Below are positions 24,302-32,425 of a stretch of 64,000 bases of DNA, piece after piece. This DNA is from Paenibacillus sp. HGH0039 (GTDB taxonomy: Bacteria > Bacillota > Bacilli > Paenibacillales > NBRC-103111), in assembly GCF_000411255.1 (NCBI RefSeq), contig NZ_KE150413.1:2879123-2943122 (forward strand), read 5' to 3'. Each line of letters starts with the position of its first letter. The first letter of the stretch is position 1. The translations under genes were made by a program, and so were the position numbers. The notes beneath the pieces were generated by a model. The model was not told the origin of the DNA. It was given only the letters and a program-made list of their open reading frames with translations, and did not search any database.

Positions 24302-25222
24302 CTATCCAATCGCCTCCATTGGTATGTTAACAGAAGCCATCGCATTTTTCTTTTGCTCATCATTTACATGCGTATAGAGCGCGGTGGTTTCAATTGATGA
24401 ATGTCCCATAAGCTCCTTCACGATTCGAATATCATGGCCTTTTTTTAGCATCATTGTCGCAAAAGAGTGTCGCAGCTTATGGCAGGATAAATTCATGTCC
24501 GTTACCTTTGGATTTTTCTCCTTAAAAGCTGAAAACGTTTGGTTAGCGATCTTCTGGATCTGTCTGATCGAGAGTCGTCTTCCCTTTTGGGATACGAAAA
24601 AGGCGTCTTCTTTTTTGCTATAAGGAGTAAGCCGCTCCTCCAAGACTTTACTTAAATAATCATTTAGCATATCGGGAAGCGGGATTTCATTCCACTTCCT
24701 TCCCTTACCGAACACTTCGATAGTTCCTTTTGCCTTTTTGAAGTTTAAGAGGTTCAATCGATGCACTTCGCCTATTCGTAATCCGCAATAACCCATTAAC
24801 AGGAATATGGCTATATTTCGATTCCGATACCTTCCGTTGATATACTCCAGACTTTGTACCAGCTCTTCTTCATCGAGATATACGGGCTTCTTATTTTTCT
24901 CGGTCTTGGATTTTCTCACTTCTAACGCAGGATTCTTCGTTGCCAACTCGAAGTCGATCAAAGCGCTATAAAAGGATCTTATGGCTGAAAGTGACCGATT
25001 TCTTGTAGACTCACCGGCCGTTTTTTGCTTGGAAACAAGAAAGTTGATAACGCCTATCTTGCCCGCTTCTTCAATTGAACTTCCTTCTAAGGATTGAAGA
25101 TAGTTCAGCACTTCTCTGCTATACTCTTTTTGCGTTGCTACGGTATATCCGGAATGTTTCATCCATAATGAAAATGCGCGGATCTGCTCCGCATATCTCT
25201 CTTTGATTTCATCGCTATACAT
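24302..25222 (-). CDS. Tyrosine recombinase (XerC/XerD-like integrase)
   Basis: The 306-residue protein has a SAM-like N-terminal core-binding domain (FSLWMKHSGYTVATQKEYSR) and a catalytic domain. Its active-site residues are all visible: Arg in GYCGLRIGEVHRL (near 147), Lys region, HxxR in SCHKLRHSFA (near 247), His in LMGHSSIETT (near 272) and Tyr in ALYTHV (near 281). The start at 25222 (MYSDEIKERYAEQ) follows GGAGGGAG. It borders the phosphonate operon, with which it shares orientation. No attachment site or tRNA is seen. A house-keeping Xer role is less likely since no dif-like context is seen. Confidence 0.88.
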   Translation of the reverse strand: MYSDEIKERYAEQIRAFSLWMKHSGYTVATQKEYSREVLNYLQSLEGSSIEEAGKIGVINFLVSKQKTAGESTRNRSLSAIRSFYSALIDFELATKNPALEVRKSKTEKNKKPVYLDEEELVQSLEYINGRYRNRNIAIFLLMGYCGLRIGEVHRLNLLNFKKAKGTIEVFGKGRKWNEIPLPDMLNDYLSKVLEERLTPYSKKEDAFFVSQKGRRLSIRQIQKIANQTFSAFKEKNPKVTDMNLSCHKLRHSFATMMLKKGHDIRIVKELMGHSSIETTALYTHVNDEQKKNAMASVNIPMEAIG

Positions 25223-25346
25223 CAAGATGCGTTCTCCCTCCACCAACAAGTGCTCACCGGTACATCTGGATTGTTTCTAAATGTCAGACTGAAAAGAACC
25301 CCTGTTCTTGGTCACAAATAAAAATAAAAATCGATTTAAAAGGAAA

Positions 25347-25380
25347 GTGCGCCAAATATGTATTTGGCGCACTTATTATA
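25347..25380 (-). promoter_or_regulatory. Extended -10 promoter with perfect palindrome at the start site
   Basis: On the minus strand TG-T-TATAAT (from 25382) is an extended -10 box. It is followed within two bases by a perfect palindrome with 11-bp arms (GTGCGCCAAAT / ATTTGGCGCAC, 25347-25372) around ATGT. The predicted start lies inside the palindrome, about 140 bp before the recombinase start codon. It may be an operator or a terminator hairpin of the upstream operon. Confidence 0.5.
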
Positions 25381-25516
25381 ACACATCCTAACCTTAGTTG
25401 GGTCAACACGAATACTAAAAAGGCGTTTTAACAAAGTAAATTCTTAAACGAGGCTCTTCTCTCACAAATTAGGTTCCAGGGGCTCCCCGTTTCATCGGGT
25501 TGGACGGGGTCATCCG

Positions 25517-26257
25517 TTACCCGTTTTTGTAATCCATAATGCGGTAATACATCGTTTTATCCTTCAGTTTAAGGAAATGGGAACTTGCCGGATAAAGATT
25601 AGCTTCAATAATTCCGATACGTCCTTTCCGGTTTATTCCGACGTCCAATCCATATATACGGTGTCCCGGAAAAAATGCGCTTAATCTCTTCGCGGAACGG
25701 ATGGAAACACGATCAATATGGGACTCTAACGCACTGGCGGACAGGTGCCGAACGGAAGATCGTCTAATCCCGGATTTAAAACGGTGCAATGTCCCCTTGC
25801 TCCGTGTATGGTTGGAAACGATATAACCTTTACCTGCCACTTTGATAACCTTTCCTGTGACTACCCATTTAGATGAGTAAATTCTCCGTTGAATGATGAC
25901 TCTCATATCAAAGGGGCGTTTGTTGATGGTCGGACGGGTAATTCTGCGTTGAACCATATAACTGGCGTGCCCGATTTTTCTTCTAATATAACGATACGTA
26001 TTGGTTCTACCCCGAATTATAATTTTTCTATTCTCGTAATGTACGGCGTACTTATGTCTTCCTTTCCAGGAGACTTGAATGACCCCCCGTCCGCGGCTCC
26101 CCCACACCGGCTTCACGATAACATGCCTGTACTTGGAGAGAAGTTTTGAAAAATTATACCGGTTCAGGAGCCTCGTTTTGAGTACGTAACGCTTTAGAGA
26201 TGCATGCCTTCTCAATATCAAATATTTGTACCACTTATTTCTAGTGGTCGATCCCAT
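25517..26257 (-). CDS. YheC/YheD-like ATP-grasp protein, second copy in the phosphonate operon
   Basis: The 246-residue protein has ATP-grasp landmarks: HVIVKPVWGSRGRGVIQV (lysine and glycine loop, residues 45-62), RPFDMRVIIQRR (metal/arginine motif) and GLDVGINRKGRIGIIEANLY (the E-A-N metal site). It fits the YheC/YheD endospore coat-associated family, shortened to the catalytic core. Basic residues are unusually abundant throughout, giving a strongly positive protein. ATP-grasp enzymes activate a carboxylate as acyl phosphate and join it to an amine. It is the last gene of the phosphonate operon, 15 bp after the transaminase. A ligase for 2-aminoethylphosphonate or for a spore polymer are both possible. 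Confidence 0.82.
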   Translation of the reverse strand: MGSTTRNKWYKYLILRRHASLKRYVLKTRLLNRYNFSKLLSKYRHVIVKPVWGSRGRGVIQVSWKGRHKYAVHYENRKIIIRGRTNTYRYIRRKIGHASYMVQRRITRPTINKRPFDMRVIIQRRIYSSKWVVTGKVIKVAGKGYIVSNHTRSKGTLHRFKSGIRRSSVRHLSASALESHIDRVSIRSAKRLSAFFPGHRIYGLDVGINRKGRIGIIEANLYPASSHFLKLKDKTMYYRIMDYKNG

Positions 26258-26272
26258 AGGACTCCACCTTTC

Positions 26273-27385
26273 TCATCCAGATTTTATGCTGCTGAGATAG
26301 CGTTCAAGCAATTCCAAAAATAATTCCATTTCCTTGTACGTTATATCGCCTATATTGGCAATCCGGAACGTATTTAGTTTCTCAAGTTTGCCGGGATAAA
26401 TCATAATGCCTTTGCTGTAAAAATAATCATGCATAGATTGAAAGTCGTAGCCCGCACATTGAGGTTCGAGAATGGAAGTAAGAATTTTGGAATGATGCTC
26501 TTCGGGGACGATATAGGTTAGACCCAATCGGGCTAACCCGTTAATTAAGGTTTTCCAGGATGTCGCGTACCTTTCGTACCTTTTATCCACTCCCTCCTGC
26601 TTTAATTCCTCAATCGCTTGTCTAAGCGCATATAAGGTTTGGACCGGAGGAGTAAACCGCATCTGCCCATGTTCCGCAAAATAGTTGTATTGAGCATACA
26701 AATTCAAATAATAGCTTCTTGGTTTCCGGCCTTTCAAATTCTCCAATTTATTTTTTTCGGCTATCACGAACGATACCCCGGCCATTCCCTGTAAGTTTTT
26801 GTTGGAGCTTGCCGCCAGGTAGGCAATGTTCATTTCCTTCAATTGAATCGGAATAGCCGCAAATGAACTCATGGCATCTACAATCATGTCGATTTGATAC
26901 CTTTTGCATAATGCTCCGATATCCTTTATCTTGTTAAGCAGACCGGTTGTCGTCTCATGATGTACGACGGCCAGATGGGAGACGGTGCGTTTGGAAGATT
27001 GGATGTACCTTTCTAAATCAGCCAAATCAATAGCATCATCGGGAGGACTTTTGAATTCAACATAGTTCACTCCATAAACTTCCGCTATCTCGCACATCCG
27101 TTTTCCATAGGCTCCATTGCTAACAATGACCATCGTATCGTGATTCGGGACCGAACTGATGATGGATTCTACCGCTGCAGTACCCGATCCGCCAAACAAT
27201 ATGGTCGCATAATGATCCGGGTCCGCAACCAGCCGGGTCAGTTCTGTTGAAATATACGCCATAATTTGCCCAAACTCGGCTTCGCGAGGACAAATATCCG
27301 GAACCACTTGTGCCCGTTTCACACTTTCTGTAGTCGTTGCCGGACCAGGGGTAAGCAAGATGTTTTTCTTGACGGAGGAGCTCAT
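26273..27385 (-). CDS. phnW: 2-Aminoethylphosphonate-pyruvate transaminase
   Basis: The 370-residue class V aminotransferase begins ILLTPGPATTTESVKRAQVV and has DICPREAEFG, the phosphate-binding GGSGTAAVES loop, VDAMSSFAAIPI (Asp that contacts the PLP ring nitrogen) and the PLP-lysine in ASSNKNLQG. These are hallmarks of PhnW/AepZ. In biosynthetic clusters it runs towards 2-aminoethylphosphonate from phosphonoacetaldehyde and an amino donor; in catabolism it runs the other way. With PEP mutase and decarboxylase upstream, biosynthesis is the clear reading. Its ATG overlaps the decarboxylase stop by four bases. Confidence 0.92.
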   Translation of the reverse strand: MSSSVKKNILLTPGPATTTESVKRAQVVPDICPREAEFGQIMAYISTELTRLVADPDHYATILFGGSGTAAVESIISSVPNHDTMVIVSNGAYGKRMCEIAEVYGVNYVEFKSPPDDAIDLADLERYIQSSKRTVSHLAVVHHETTTGLLNKIKDIGALCKRYQIDMIVDAMSSFAAIPIQLKEMNIAYLAASSNKNLQGMAGVSFVIAEKNKLENLKGRKPRSYYLNLYAQYNYFAEHGQMRFTPPVQTLYALRQAIEELKQEGVDKRYERYATSWKTLINGLARLGLTYIVPEEHHSKILTSILEPQCAGYDFQSMHDYFYSKGIMIYPGKLEKLNTFRIANIGDITYKEMELFLELLERYLSSIKSG

Positions 27386-28542
27386 GAACCGCCCACTTCC
27401 TTGTCCTTCAAAGGTGCGTTATGAATAAAACGCTGCAGACGTTCTTTTACTTCGTGAGGCTTCATATGCGGGCGAGCAAGCTGATCCTTGGAACTTTTGG
27501 ATATTTTCAGGAGCACGAACGTAAGCCCTCTATTCACTTTCCATTCTTGTAAAAAAGCTTGCAGTTCCTCGAGACTGTGAACATGAATCGACTGCATATA
27601 CCCGCAGGAAGCGGCAATATCTATAAAATTAACACCATGGGATACCGTACTTTGCCCGCCTGTTGATTCATGGGCGTTATTATCGAGCAGTATATGAACC
27701 ATGTTGACTGGTTGATAATACCCGTTGGTTGCCAGGCTCCCCATACGCATCAACAGAGAACCGTCTCCGTCAATGACGAAAATATCTTTGCTTGGTTGGC
27801 TCAAAGCCAACCCGAGTCCCAAGGAACCGATGCATCCCATAGAACCTACCATATACAGGTTGTTATCCGCATCTTCGATTTCATACAGTTCGCGTCCGGT
27901 TTTACCCGTTGTCGCGAGCTGTATGGTATTGCCGTCTTTCATGGAGTTAATCGCAGCTAATGCCTCATACCGCGTAGGCATTTGATGATCCGCATGAGCA
28001 TGCTGACGGATCTGATTTAAATGAATGGAGGTTTGCTGATTTCGCAGTTGCACTTTGTCGAAAGTGCCTTTCTTCACGACAAAAAAGAACGGGCGATTTC
28101 GGGCAATGTGCTCGTCAGCCTGAATCAGCTGCTTTTTTGCCTCCTCTAAATCTTTGGAGAGATACTGCCATTCCACATCCATCAAATCCAGCATTTGCGT
28201 TGTAATCTGGCCCATAAGTTCATGCTGAGGCTCATCAGGTATCCCCGGTTCTCCGCGCAGGCTGACAAATCCGAGCAGCGGAATACGAAAAGGGTAATTA
28301 AGGGAGGTCAATGGCGAAACAGCGTTGGTTAGTCCTGAATTTTGCATAAGGACTACTGACTTCTTCCCCCCTACATAAGCTCCCGATGCAATAGCGACCG
28401 CATCTCCTTCGTTAGCCGCTGCAACATAATCGCATTCGTTTATGGCATAATTGATCAAGTTTTTTAAAAAGGAACAAGGAACACCGCTGAAAAAGGTATA
28501 TCCTAATTGTTTCAACTCTTCTCCCAACAATTTTGTGTCCAT
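27382..28542 (-). CDS. aepY: Phosphonopyruvate decarboxylase
   Basis: The 386-residue thiamine-diphosphate enzyme has an N-terminal domain starting LGEELKQLGYTFFSGVPCS, with the catalytic-site stretch AANEGDAVAIASGAYVGGKK. The C-terminal cofactor motif is GDGSLLMRMGSLATNG followed by LLDNN. Phosphonopyruvate decarboxylases are of this size and pull the unfavourable PEP mutase reaction forward by irreversible CO2 loss, giving phosphonoacetaldehyde. The start overlaps the PEP mutase stop (TAATG), and the stop overlaps the transaminase start, so all three are coupled. Confidence 0.92.
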   Translation of the reverse strand: MDTKLLGEELKQLGYTFFSGVPCSFLKNLINYAINECDYVAAANEGDAVAIASGAYVGGKKSVVLMQNSGLTNAVSPLTSLNYPFRIPLLGFVSLRGEPGIPDEPQHELMGQITTQMLDLMDVEWQYLSKDLEEAKKQLIQADEHIARNRPFFFVVKKGTFDKVQLRNQQTSIHLNQIRQHAHADHQMPTRYEALAAINSMKDGNTIQLATTGKTGRELYEIEDADNNLYMVGSMGCIGSLGLGLALSQPSKDIFVIDGDGSLLMRMGSLATNGYYQPVNMVHILLDNNAHESTGGQSTVSHGVNFIDIAASCGYMQSIHVHSLEELQAFLQEWKVNRGLTFVLLKISKSSKDQLARPHMKPHEVKERLQRFIHNAPLKDKEVGGS

Positions 28543-29441
28543 TATGCACGCTCACCCGAATCCGGTTCTGACGACGGAAGGTATTGCTGTTCCGCAGCTT
28601 CCAGCTCTTCGGTCCCTTGAAGCCTGAATACTTCATCCAGGGTCGCGACGTCTTTTTCGACATGAACCAGGCTTTGATCTCGATAAATTCGGTCAGATAA
28701 GTGTTTCATTGCTTGAATGGATGCCCTCAAATTATGGTTTGCCCAGATCACAAGGCTAATCCCCATCTCCTGAAACCTCACGGTTGGGGTCGTATAGTAT
28801 TTGGTAGGCACGATCACGACCGGCAATCTTCCGGCCCATTCCTTCATGAACGCTTCAATCTCTGCGACATCCGATCTTTTGCTGTGTATAAATACGGCAT
28901 CGGCTCCTGCCTTCCGGTACGCCTCCGCCCGCTGCAGCGCCACTTTAAGCCCTTTCCCCGTAATAAATGCCTCTACTCTGGCCACCACCGTAAAATCCTC
29001 GTCCGTTTGGGTATCTTTCATCGCTTTAATTTTTCCGGAAAACTCTTCGATATCAGCCAAAGACTGCTCTTGACCGTTAATAAAAGAATTCGTTTTGGGG
29101 AACTGCTTATCTTCAATGCATACTCCCGCAATATGGCGCTGCTCCAGTTTTTTCACCAGCCGTCTTGCATTATTAAAGTTGCCGTACCCCGTATCTCCGT
29201 CCAGCAAAATCGGGATGGAGGTAGCATCGCTCATGAATTCCAAAACATCCAAAACTTGCGTCCAGGAGGCCTCATTGTTGTCCCTTACTCCCATCGCTGC
29301 AGAGATGGATAACCCGCTGGCCCAAATTCCTTTAAACCCTGCCTCTTCCACTATTTTGGCCGACAGACCATTATGGGCTTCCATAATAAACTCCGGTTTT
29401 TGTGAATGGATCAAGTCTCTAAGCTGCTTTGTTTTTTTCAT
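28542..29441 (-). CDS. aepX: Phosphoenolpyruvate mutase
   Basis: The 299-residue protein has the isocitrate lyase/PEP mutase fold: [20 protein letters not shown], the metal-site DGDTGYGNF (81-89) and the diagnostic [10 protein letters not shown] (110-119), which matches the EDKxxxxxNS signature that separates true PEP mutases from related lyases. It makes the C-P bond by converting phosphoenolpyruvate to phosphonopyruvate. AAGGAGAG precedes the ATG. It lies 42 bp after the first ATP-grasp gene and is coupled to the decarboxylase. The C-terminal 20 residues ([18 protein letters not shown] region) are acidic and extra. Confidence 0.95.
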   Translation of the reverse strand: MKKTKQLRDLIHSQKPEFIMEAHNGLSAKIVEEAGFKGIWASGLSISAAMGVRDNNEASWTQVLDVLEFMSDATSIPILLDGDTGYGNFNNARRLVKKLEQRHIAGVCIEDKQFPKTNSFINGQEQSLADIEEFSGKIKAMKDTQTDEDFTVVARVEAFITGKGLKVALQRAEAYRKAGADAVFIHSKRSDVAEIEAFMKEWAGRLPVVIVPTKYYTTPTVRFQEMGISLVIWANHNLRASIQAMKHLSDRIYRDQSLVHVEKDVATLDEVFRLQGTEELEAAEQQYLPSSEPDSGERA

Positions 29442-29483
29442 TGAAATGCTCTCCTTCTCCCCCTAGAATAACGTGCATGGAAC

Positions 29484-30212
29484 CTACTTTCGAATAAGAC
29501 GCTTGTTTCTTCTGATGGTGTTGATCATAGTACGATCGGAAAGTTGAGTAAATAACATATGTCCGGGGCGTGAATTGGCCTCAATAATCCAAATACGGCC
29601 TTTTTTATCTATGGCAATGTCAACCCCCAATTCGCGAACCGCATGTCGTTTATTAATCGTTTTGGCTATGATAAGGGATAGTTTGGAAATTCTACGAAAA
29701 TAGGCATTCGTTTTTGTGCGGTTGTGCTTAAAAAGACTGTAAAGTGCCCGATTCAAAGATACTGCATGCCCTCCTTTAAGATAATTGGTCACATACTTAC
29801 GAGGTGCCGCGACACGAGCGACCACGCCGGAAATAACCCATTTCCCCTTCGGCTTCTGTAAGTAAATCCGGATGTCAAAAATCGACCCGTGGTACTTAGC
29901 TAAGCGAAGTCCTTTCTGTACCAAATACTGATGTCCGGGTTTCCGGTATGACTGAATGGCTTTAAAGAGAAAACGCGATCGAACAACCTTCCGTCTTGAA
30001 GCACTACGAACCTCGTATCGTTTTTTCAATCTCTTGACCCGGATAATCCCGCTGCCGCCACTCCCGTGATTGGGTTTTATGAAGACCGATGAATAAGTTC
30101 TCAGCATTCGCTTGGTCCTCGATTTCGTAAACCAGCGGGTTTTAGGCAAATGCGGACGCAAAACGGGATATTTCAACATGACTTTGTACTTTTTCATTTT
30201 TCCAACGGACAC
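29484..30212 (-). CDS. YheC/YheD-like ATP-grasp protein, first copy in the phosphonate operon
   Basis: The 242-residue protein has the same motifs as its partner at 25517: SVFIKPNHGSGGSGIIRV, SIFDIRIYLQKP and GVDIAIDKKGRIWIIEANSR, with PGHMLF after it. It is likewise a YheC/YheD-type ATP-grasp core and very rich in Lys and Arg. The start is GTG at 30212, seven bases after GAGGG; an internal ATG at 30197 lacks a ribosome site. It is the first enzyme gene of the operon, 16 bp after a 31-codon small ORF. The two ATP-grasp proteins are diverged in the middle region, so they probably have different substrates or form a heteromer. Confidence 0.82.
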   Translation of the reverse strand: MSVGKMKKYKVMLKYPVLRPHLPKTRWFTKSRTKRMLRTYSSVFIKPNHGSGGSGIIRVKRLKKRYEVRSASRRKVVRSRFLFKAIQSYRKPGHQYLVQKGLRLAKYHGSIFDIRIYLQKPKGKWVISGVVARVAAPRKYVTNYLKGGHAVSLNRALYSLFKHNRTKTNAYFRRISKLSLIIAKTINKRHAVRELGVDIAIDKKGRIWIIEANSRPGHMLFTQLSDRTMINTIRRNKRLIRK

Positions 30213-30228
30213 TTGTCATCCCTCTCGT

Positions 30229-30324
30229 CTAAATGTTTTGTAAAGCATGCTGTAAGCATATGCATCCGGATTTCCGCCTGCGTGGACCTCTGTCTTGGTT
30301 TACTACCTGTTCACATTTTGCCAT
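30229..30324 (-). CDS. Small ORF (31 residues) heading the phosphonate operon
   Basis: ATG at 30324 follows AAGGAG by 11 bases and opens a frame that begins MAKCEQVVNQDRGPRRRKSG and ends in a short tail with two more cysteines (C-x-C) and QHALQNI. It stops 16 bp before the first ATP-grasp gene. It could be a leader peptide controlling the operon, or a substrate peptide for the ATP-grasp ligases. The ribosome-site spacing is slightly long and no homologue is known to me. Confidence 0.4.
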   Translation of the reverse strand: MAKCEQVVNQDRGPRRRKSGCICLQHALQNI

Positions 30325-30356
30325 TGTCTGTTCATCTCCTTAGATTTTCTGCATGC

Positions 30357-30397
30357 AAAAAAGGCTCACTCCATCTTCAACAAGTGGAGTAAGCCTT
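30357..30397 (-). terminator. Terminator/attenuator in the phosphonate operon leader
   Basis: On the minus strand AAGGCTTACTCCA and TGGAGTGAGCCTT pair over 13 positions with one mismatch and six T follow. The T-run ends about 15 bp before the ribosome site of the small ORF at 30324. No gene ends upstream within 400 bp on this strand, and a promoter lies 20 bp before it, so conditional termination is likely. Confidence 0.6.
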
Positions 30398-30415
30398 CTA
30401 AGTGTGGTCAAGTTT

Positions 30416-30443
30416 TTATAACATGTTTGTAAAGTACACACAA
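30416..30443 (-). promoter_or_regulatory. Candidate promoter of the phosphonate operon
   Basis: Minus strand TTGTGT (30438-30443) and TTATAA (30416-30421) are 16 bp apart, with TG just before the -10 box. Transcripts would enter the hairpin at 30357-30397 at once. Confidence 0.4.
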
Positions 30444-30557
30444 AAGCCCAATTCTATCGCCTTCATCGAACAATATTCAAACTTTGATTTTTTCTTATCA
30501 CTGCAATAATGAGGAAGATAAGGAAAACGTGACCTGCCAATATCGCAATTAGGCATC

Positions 30558-30612
30558 GGTAAAACAAAAAAAGCCGCAACGACGCGACTTATTTGCGTTG
30601 TATGTTCTTGTC
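30558..30612 (-). repeat. Terminator-bearing repeat, copy B
   Basis: Minus strand GACAAGAACATACAACGCAA, an AAGTCGC / GCGGCTT stem, a seven-T run and TTTTACCGATG. Together with copy A it is the best preserved copy. It lies about 200 bp past the stop of the secreted-protein gene at 30809. Confidence 0.65.
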
Positions 30613-30808
30613 CTCCTACATATGCGTGTCTCTCCAGATTTATTGCCGACTTTCTTCATTTCGTTGGAATTAATGTACAACTTACGAGATTCAGTGTGTG
30701 CGGCTTTGTCCCCTCCCCCTATTTCAGCCACTCCAGAAAGCAAAAAACCGCGTCCTTTCCAATATAGAAAGAACGCGGCTTCGCCGTACCCTATTACTAA
30801 GCTCGTAC

Positions 30809-31222
30809 TTAGCTTAAAGACCCGAGATTCCATCGTATGATGCCGCCAATTTCACCCGCGGTCGTCTTTACTTCTACTTTCTGAGCTAGCAATTTCCCTT
30901 TACTATCATATGCGGCAACCCAAACTCGATATTGAGTGTTGGATTTAAGATAAGGAACATCTTTAAAGACTCGATCTGTTCCCAAATCAATCACCGGTAC
31001 AATCTCAGCGCCCGAATCTACTCTCACTATTTTGATTTTATAATTTGCAGCTCCACTAACCGCATTCCACGTTACTTGATACTCTGTAACCGCCGCGGAT
31101 TCAATTAAGCTTGCAGTTTTTTGGTTGTTGTTTTCACCTTGAACATTTTCGGCTGCCAATGCGGTTTGTCCAAACGCTAAAACAGAAGCTAAAGCAGATA
31201 AGACGATCCATTGCTTTTTCAT
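30809..31222 (-). CDS. Small secreted protein with fibronectin type III-like fold
   Basis: The start at 31222 (MKKQWIVLSALASVLAFGQT, ending ALAAE) follows AGGAGGG by five bases and encodes a clear signal peptide with an AxA cleavage site near residue 23. The mature 113 residues read as a single beta-sandwich: VTEYQVTWNAVSGAANYKIK, then TQYRVWVAAYDSKGKLLA and KVEVKTTAG. This is the W-N-x-V-x-G-A-x-x-Y pattern of extracellular FN3 domains. It ends shortly after. A role outside the cell, perhaps in binding surface polymers, is inferred. It stands alone. Confidence 0.78.
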   Translation of the reverse strand: MKKQWIVLSALASVLAFGQTALAAENVQGENNNQKTASLIESAAVTEYQVTWNAVSGAANYKIKIVRVDSGAEIVPVIDLGTDRVFKDVPYLKSNTQYRVWVAAYDSKGKLLAQKVEVKTTAGEIGGIIRWNLGSLS

Positions 31223-31476
31223 AGAAACCCTCCTAATAATTTTTAAAATTAAAAACCTGTTGTTAAAATTCCTTTTGTAATCCAAATATATCATATATTT
31301 CCATTTAATAAAAGTATTATTTAGTGTTTACGATACTTGCCTTTCTCTTGCTATTAATTATTATGGAGATCTATAAATTATGATCCGTGGAACGCCGGAA
31401 ACAATCTTCTGTATAAATCAGATGTTTTAACCCATACTAAAACAGCCTGTTTTACTTCAAACGTACAGAGGAGCAG

Positions 31477-32136
31477 ATGAATGTGAGAAACAAATGCTTG
31501 GTGGCCATACTGTTAACCTTAGCGCTCGTTTTTAGCATGACGCCGGCAGCAGGTTCCGTGCAAGCGAAGGCGGAAGATAAGGCTGATTCGGTTTGCCTAA
31601 GTTCCAAAATGGTGCAGTTGAAAGTTGATATGCAGAAAGTTTGGATCGACCATACGATATGGACAAGAAGCTATATTGTCAGCGCCATATCTAATCGACC
31701 AGATCAGAAAGACGTGTTGGACCGGCTTCTGCGGAACCAACAGGATATAGGCAATGTGATCAAGCCGTATTATGGAGAAGCGGCCGGCAATAAGCTGGCG
31801 GATCTTCTGAGAGAGCATATTCTGATCGCAGGGAAAATTGTAGCGGCGGCCAAAGCAGGCAATCAGGCGGATGTGAAAAAGCTCGAGGCGGATTGGCATA
31901 GAAACGCCGACGATATCGCCAAATTTTTAAGCGCAGCGAATCCGAACTGGCCGTTTAAAACGCTGCAAGATATGCTGTATACGCATCTTCAGTTGATTAC
32001 GGAAATCGTCCTGGCCTGTCTCAACGGAGATTGGAAAGCGGATATTGCAGCAACCGACAAAAACGAGATCCATATGATTCATTTAGCCGATATCCTGACA
32101 GAGGGCATTGTCAAACAGTTTCCTGGAAAGTTTTAA
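31477..32136 (+). CDS. Secreted helical protein of unknown function
   Basis: The 219-residue protein has a signal peptide (CLVAILLTLALVFSMTPAAG, AxA near 25-30). The mature part appears wholly helical, with histidines and tryptophans at helix positions (WIDHTIWTRSYIVSAI, LLREHILIAGKIVAAA, DWHRNADDIAKFLSA, MLYTHLQLITEIVLA, IHMIHLADILTEG). The even spacing suggests a four- or five-helix bundle with a possible metal or haem site. Similar proteins occur in Bacillus without assigned function. GAGGAG is three bases before the ATG; a GTG two codons later is better spaced and may be the true start. Confidence 0.72.
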   Translation: MNVRNKCLVAILLTLALVFSMTPAAGSVQAKAEDKADSVCLSSKMVQLKVDMQKVWIDHTIWTRSYIVSAISNRPDQKDVLDRLLRNQQDIGNVIKPYYGEAAGNKLADLLREHILIAGKIVAAAKAGNQADVKKLEADWHRNADDIAKFLSAANPNWPFKTLQDMLYTHLQLITEIVLACLNGDWKADIAATDKNEIHMIHLADILTEGIVKQFPGKF

Positions 32137-32177
32137 GCCAGCGCGATAGACCTTAACAATATAAGCCCCCTTTACGT

Positions 32178-32236
32178 AGAGAGCGCCGCTGATCCTCCAG
32201 GATTTAACTGGATGGTCTGCTGACGCTCTTTTGACT
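32178..32236 (+). terminator. Terminator after the secreted helical protein gene
   Basis: AGAGCG / CGCTCT enclose an inner hairpin centred on CCAG/CTGG, and TTTTGACTTT follows on the plus strand, 42 bp after the stop. Confidence 0.6.
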
Positions 32237-32324
32237 TTACGAATTGCGCACCGTTTCACCTTCGCCCCTCATAAAGAATGCGGATATGCTTTTTCAATTC
32301 AAGAGGGGTTTCTCTCATTCTGAA

Positions 32325-32372
32325 ATAAAAAAATAATGCATCAAGACCATCTATGGTTCGACGCATTATTTT
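32325..32372 (-). terminator. Terminator of the second GntR/ABC operon
   Basis: On the minus strand AAAATAATGCGTC pairs with GATGCATTATTTT around a short inner hairpin, and seven T follow. It lies 54 bp after the permease stop. Confidence 0.7.
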
Positions 32373-32425
32373 ATGAAACCGCGCGTTTGGGGCTCAAATT
32401 GCATTTCCCGGATAAATGAATTTAT

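Larger units (their letters stand above)
30398..30808. other. Intergenic region upstream of the phosphonate operon
   Basis: It holds the candidate promoter (30416-30443), terminator-bearing repeat copy B (30558-30612) and, at about 30745-30785, an inverted GCG-rich segment. I see no gene in it. Confidence 0.5.

Noticed and set aside
25460..25512. GC-rich hairpin (CCCCGT / ACGGGG) as terminator of the phosphonate operon
   Set aside because: The stem is only six bases with a long loop and no T-run on the minus strand, so it is too weak to call.
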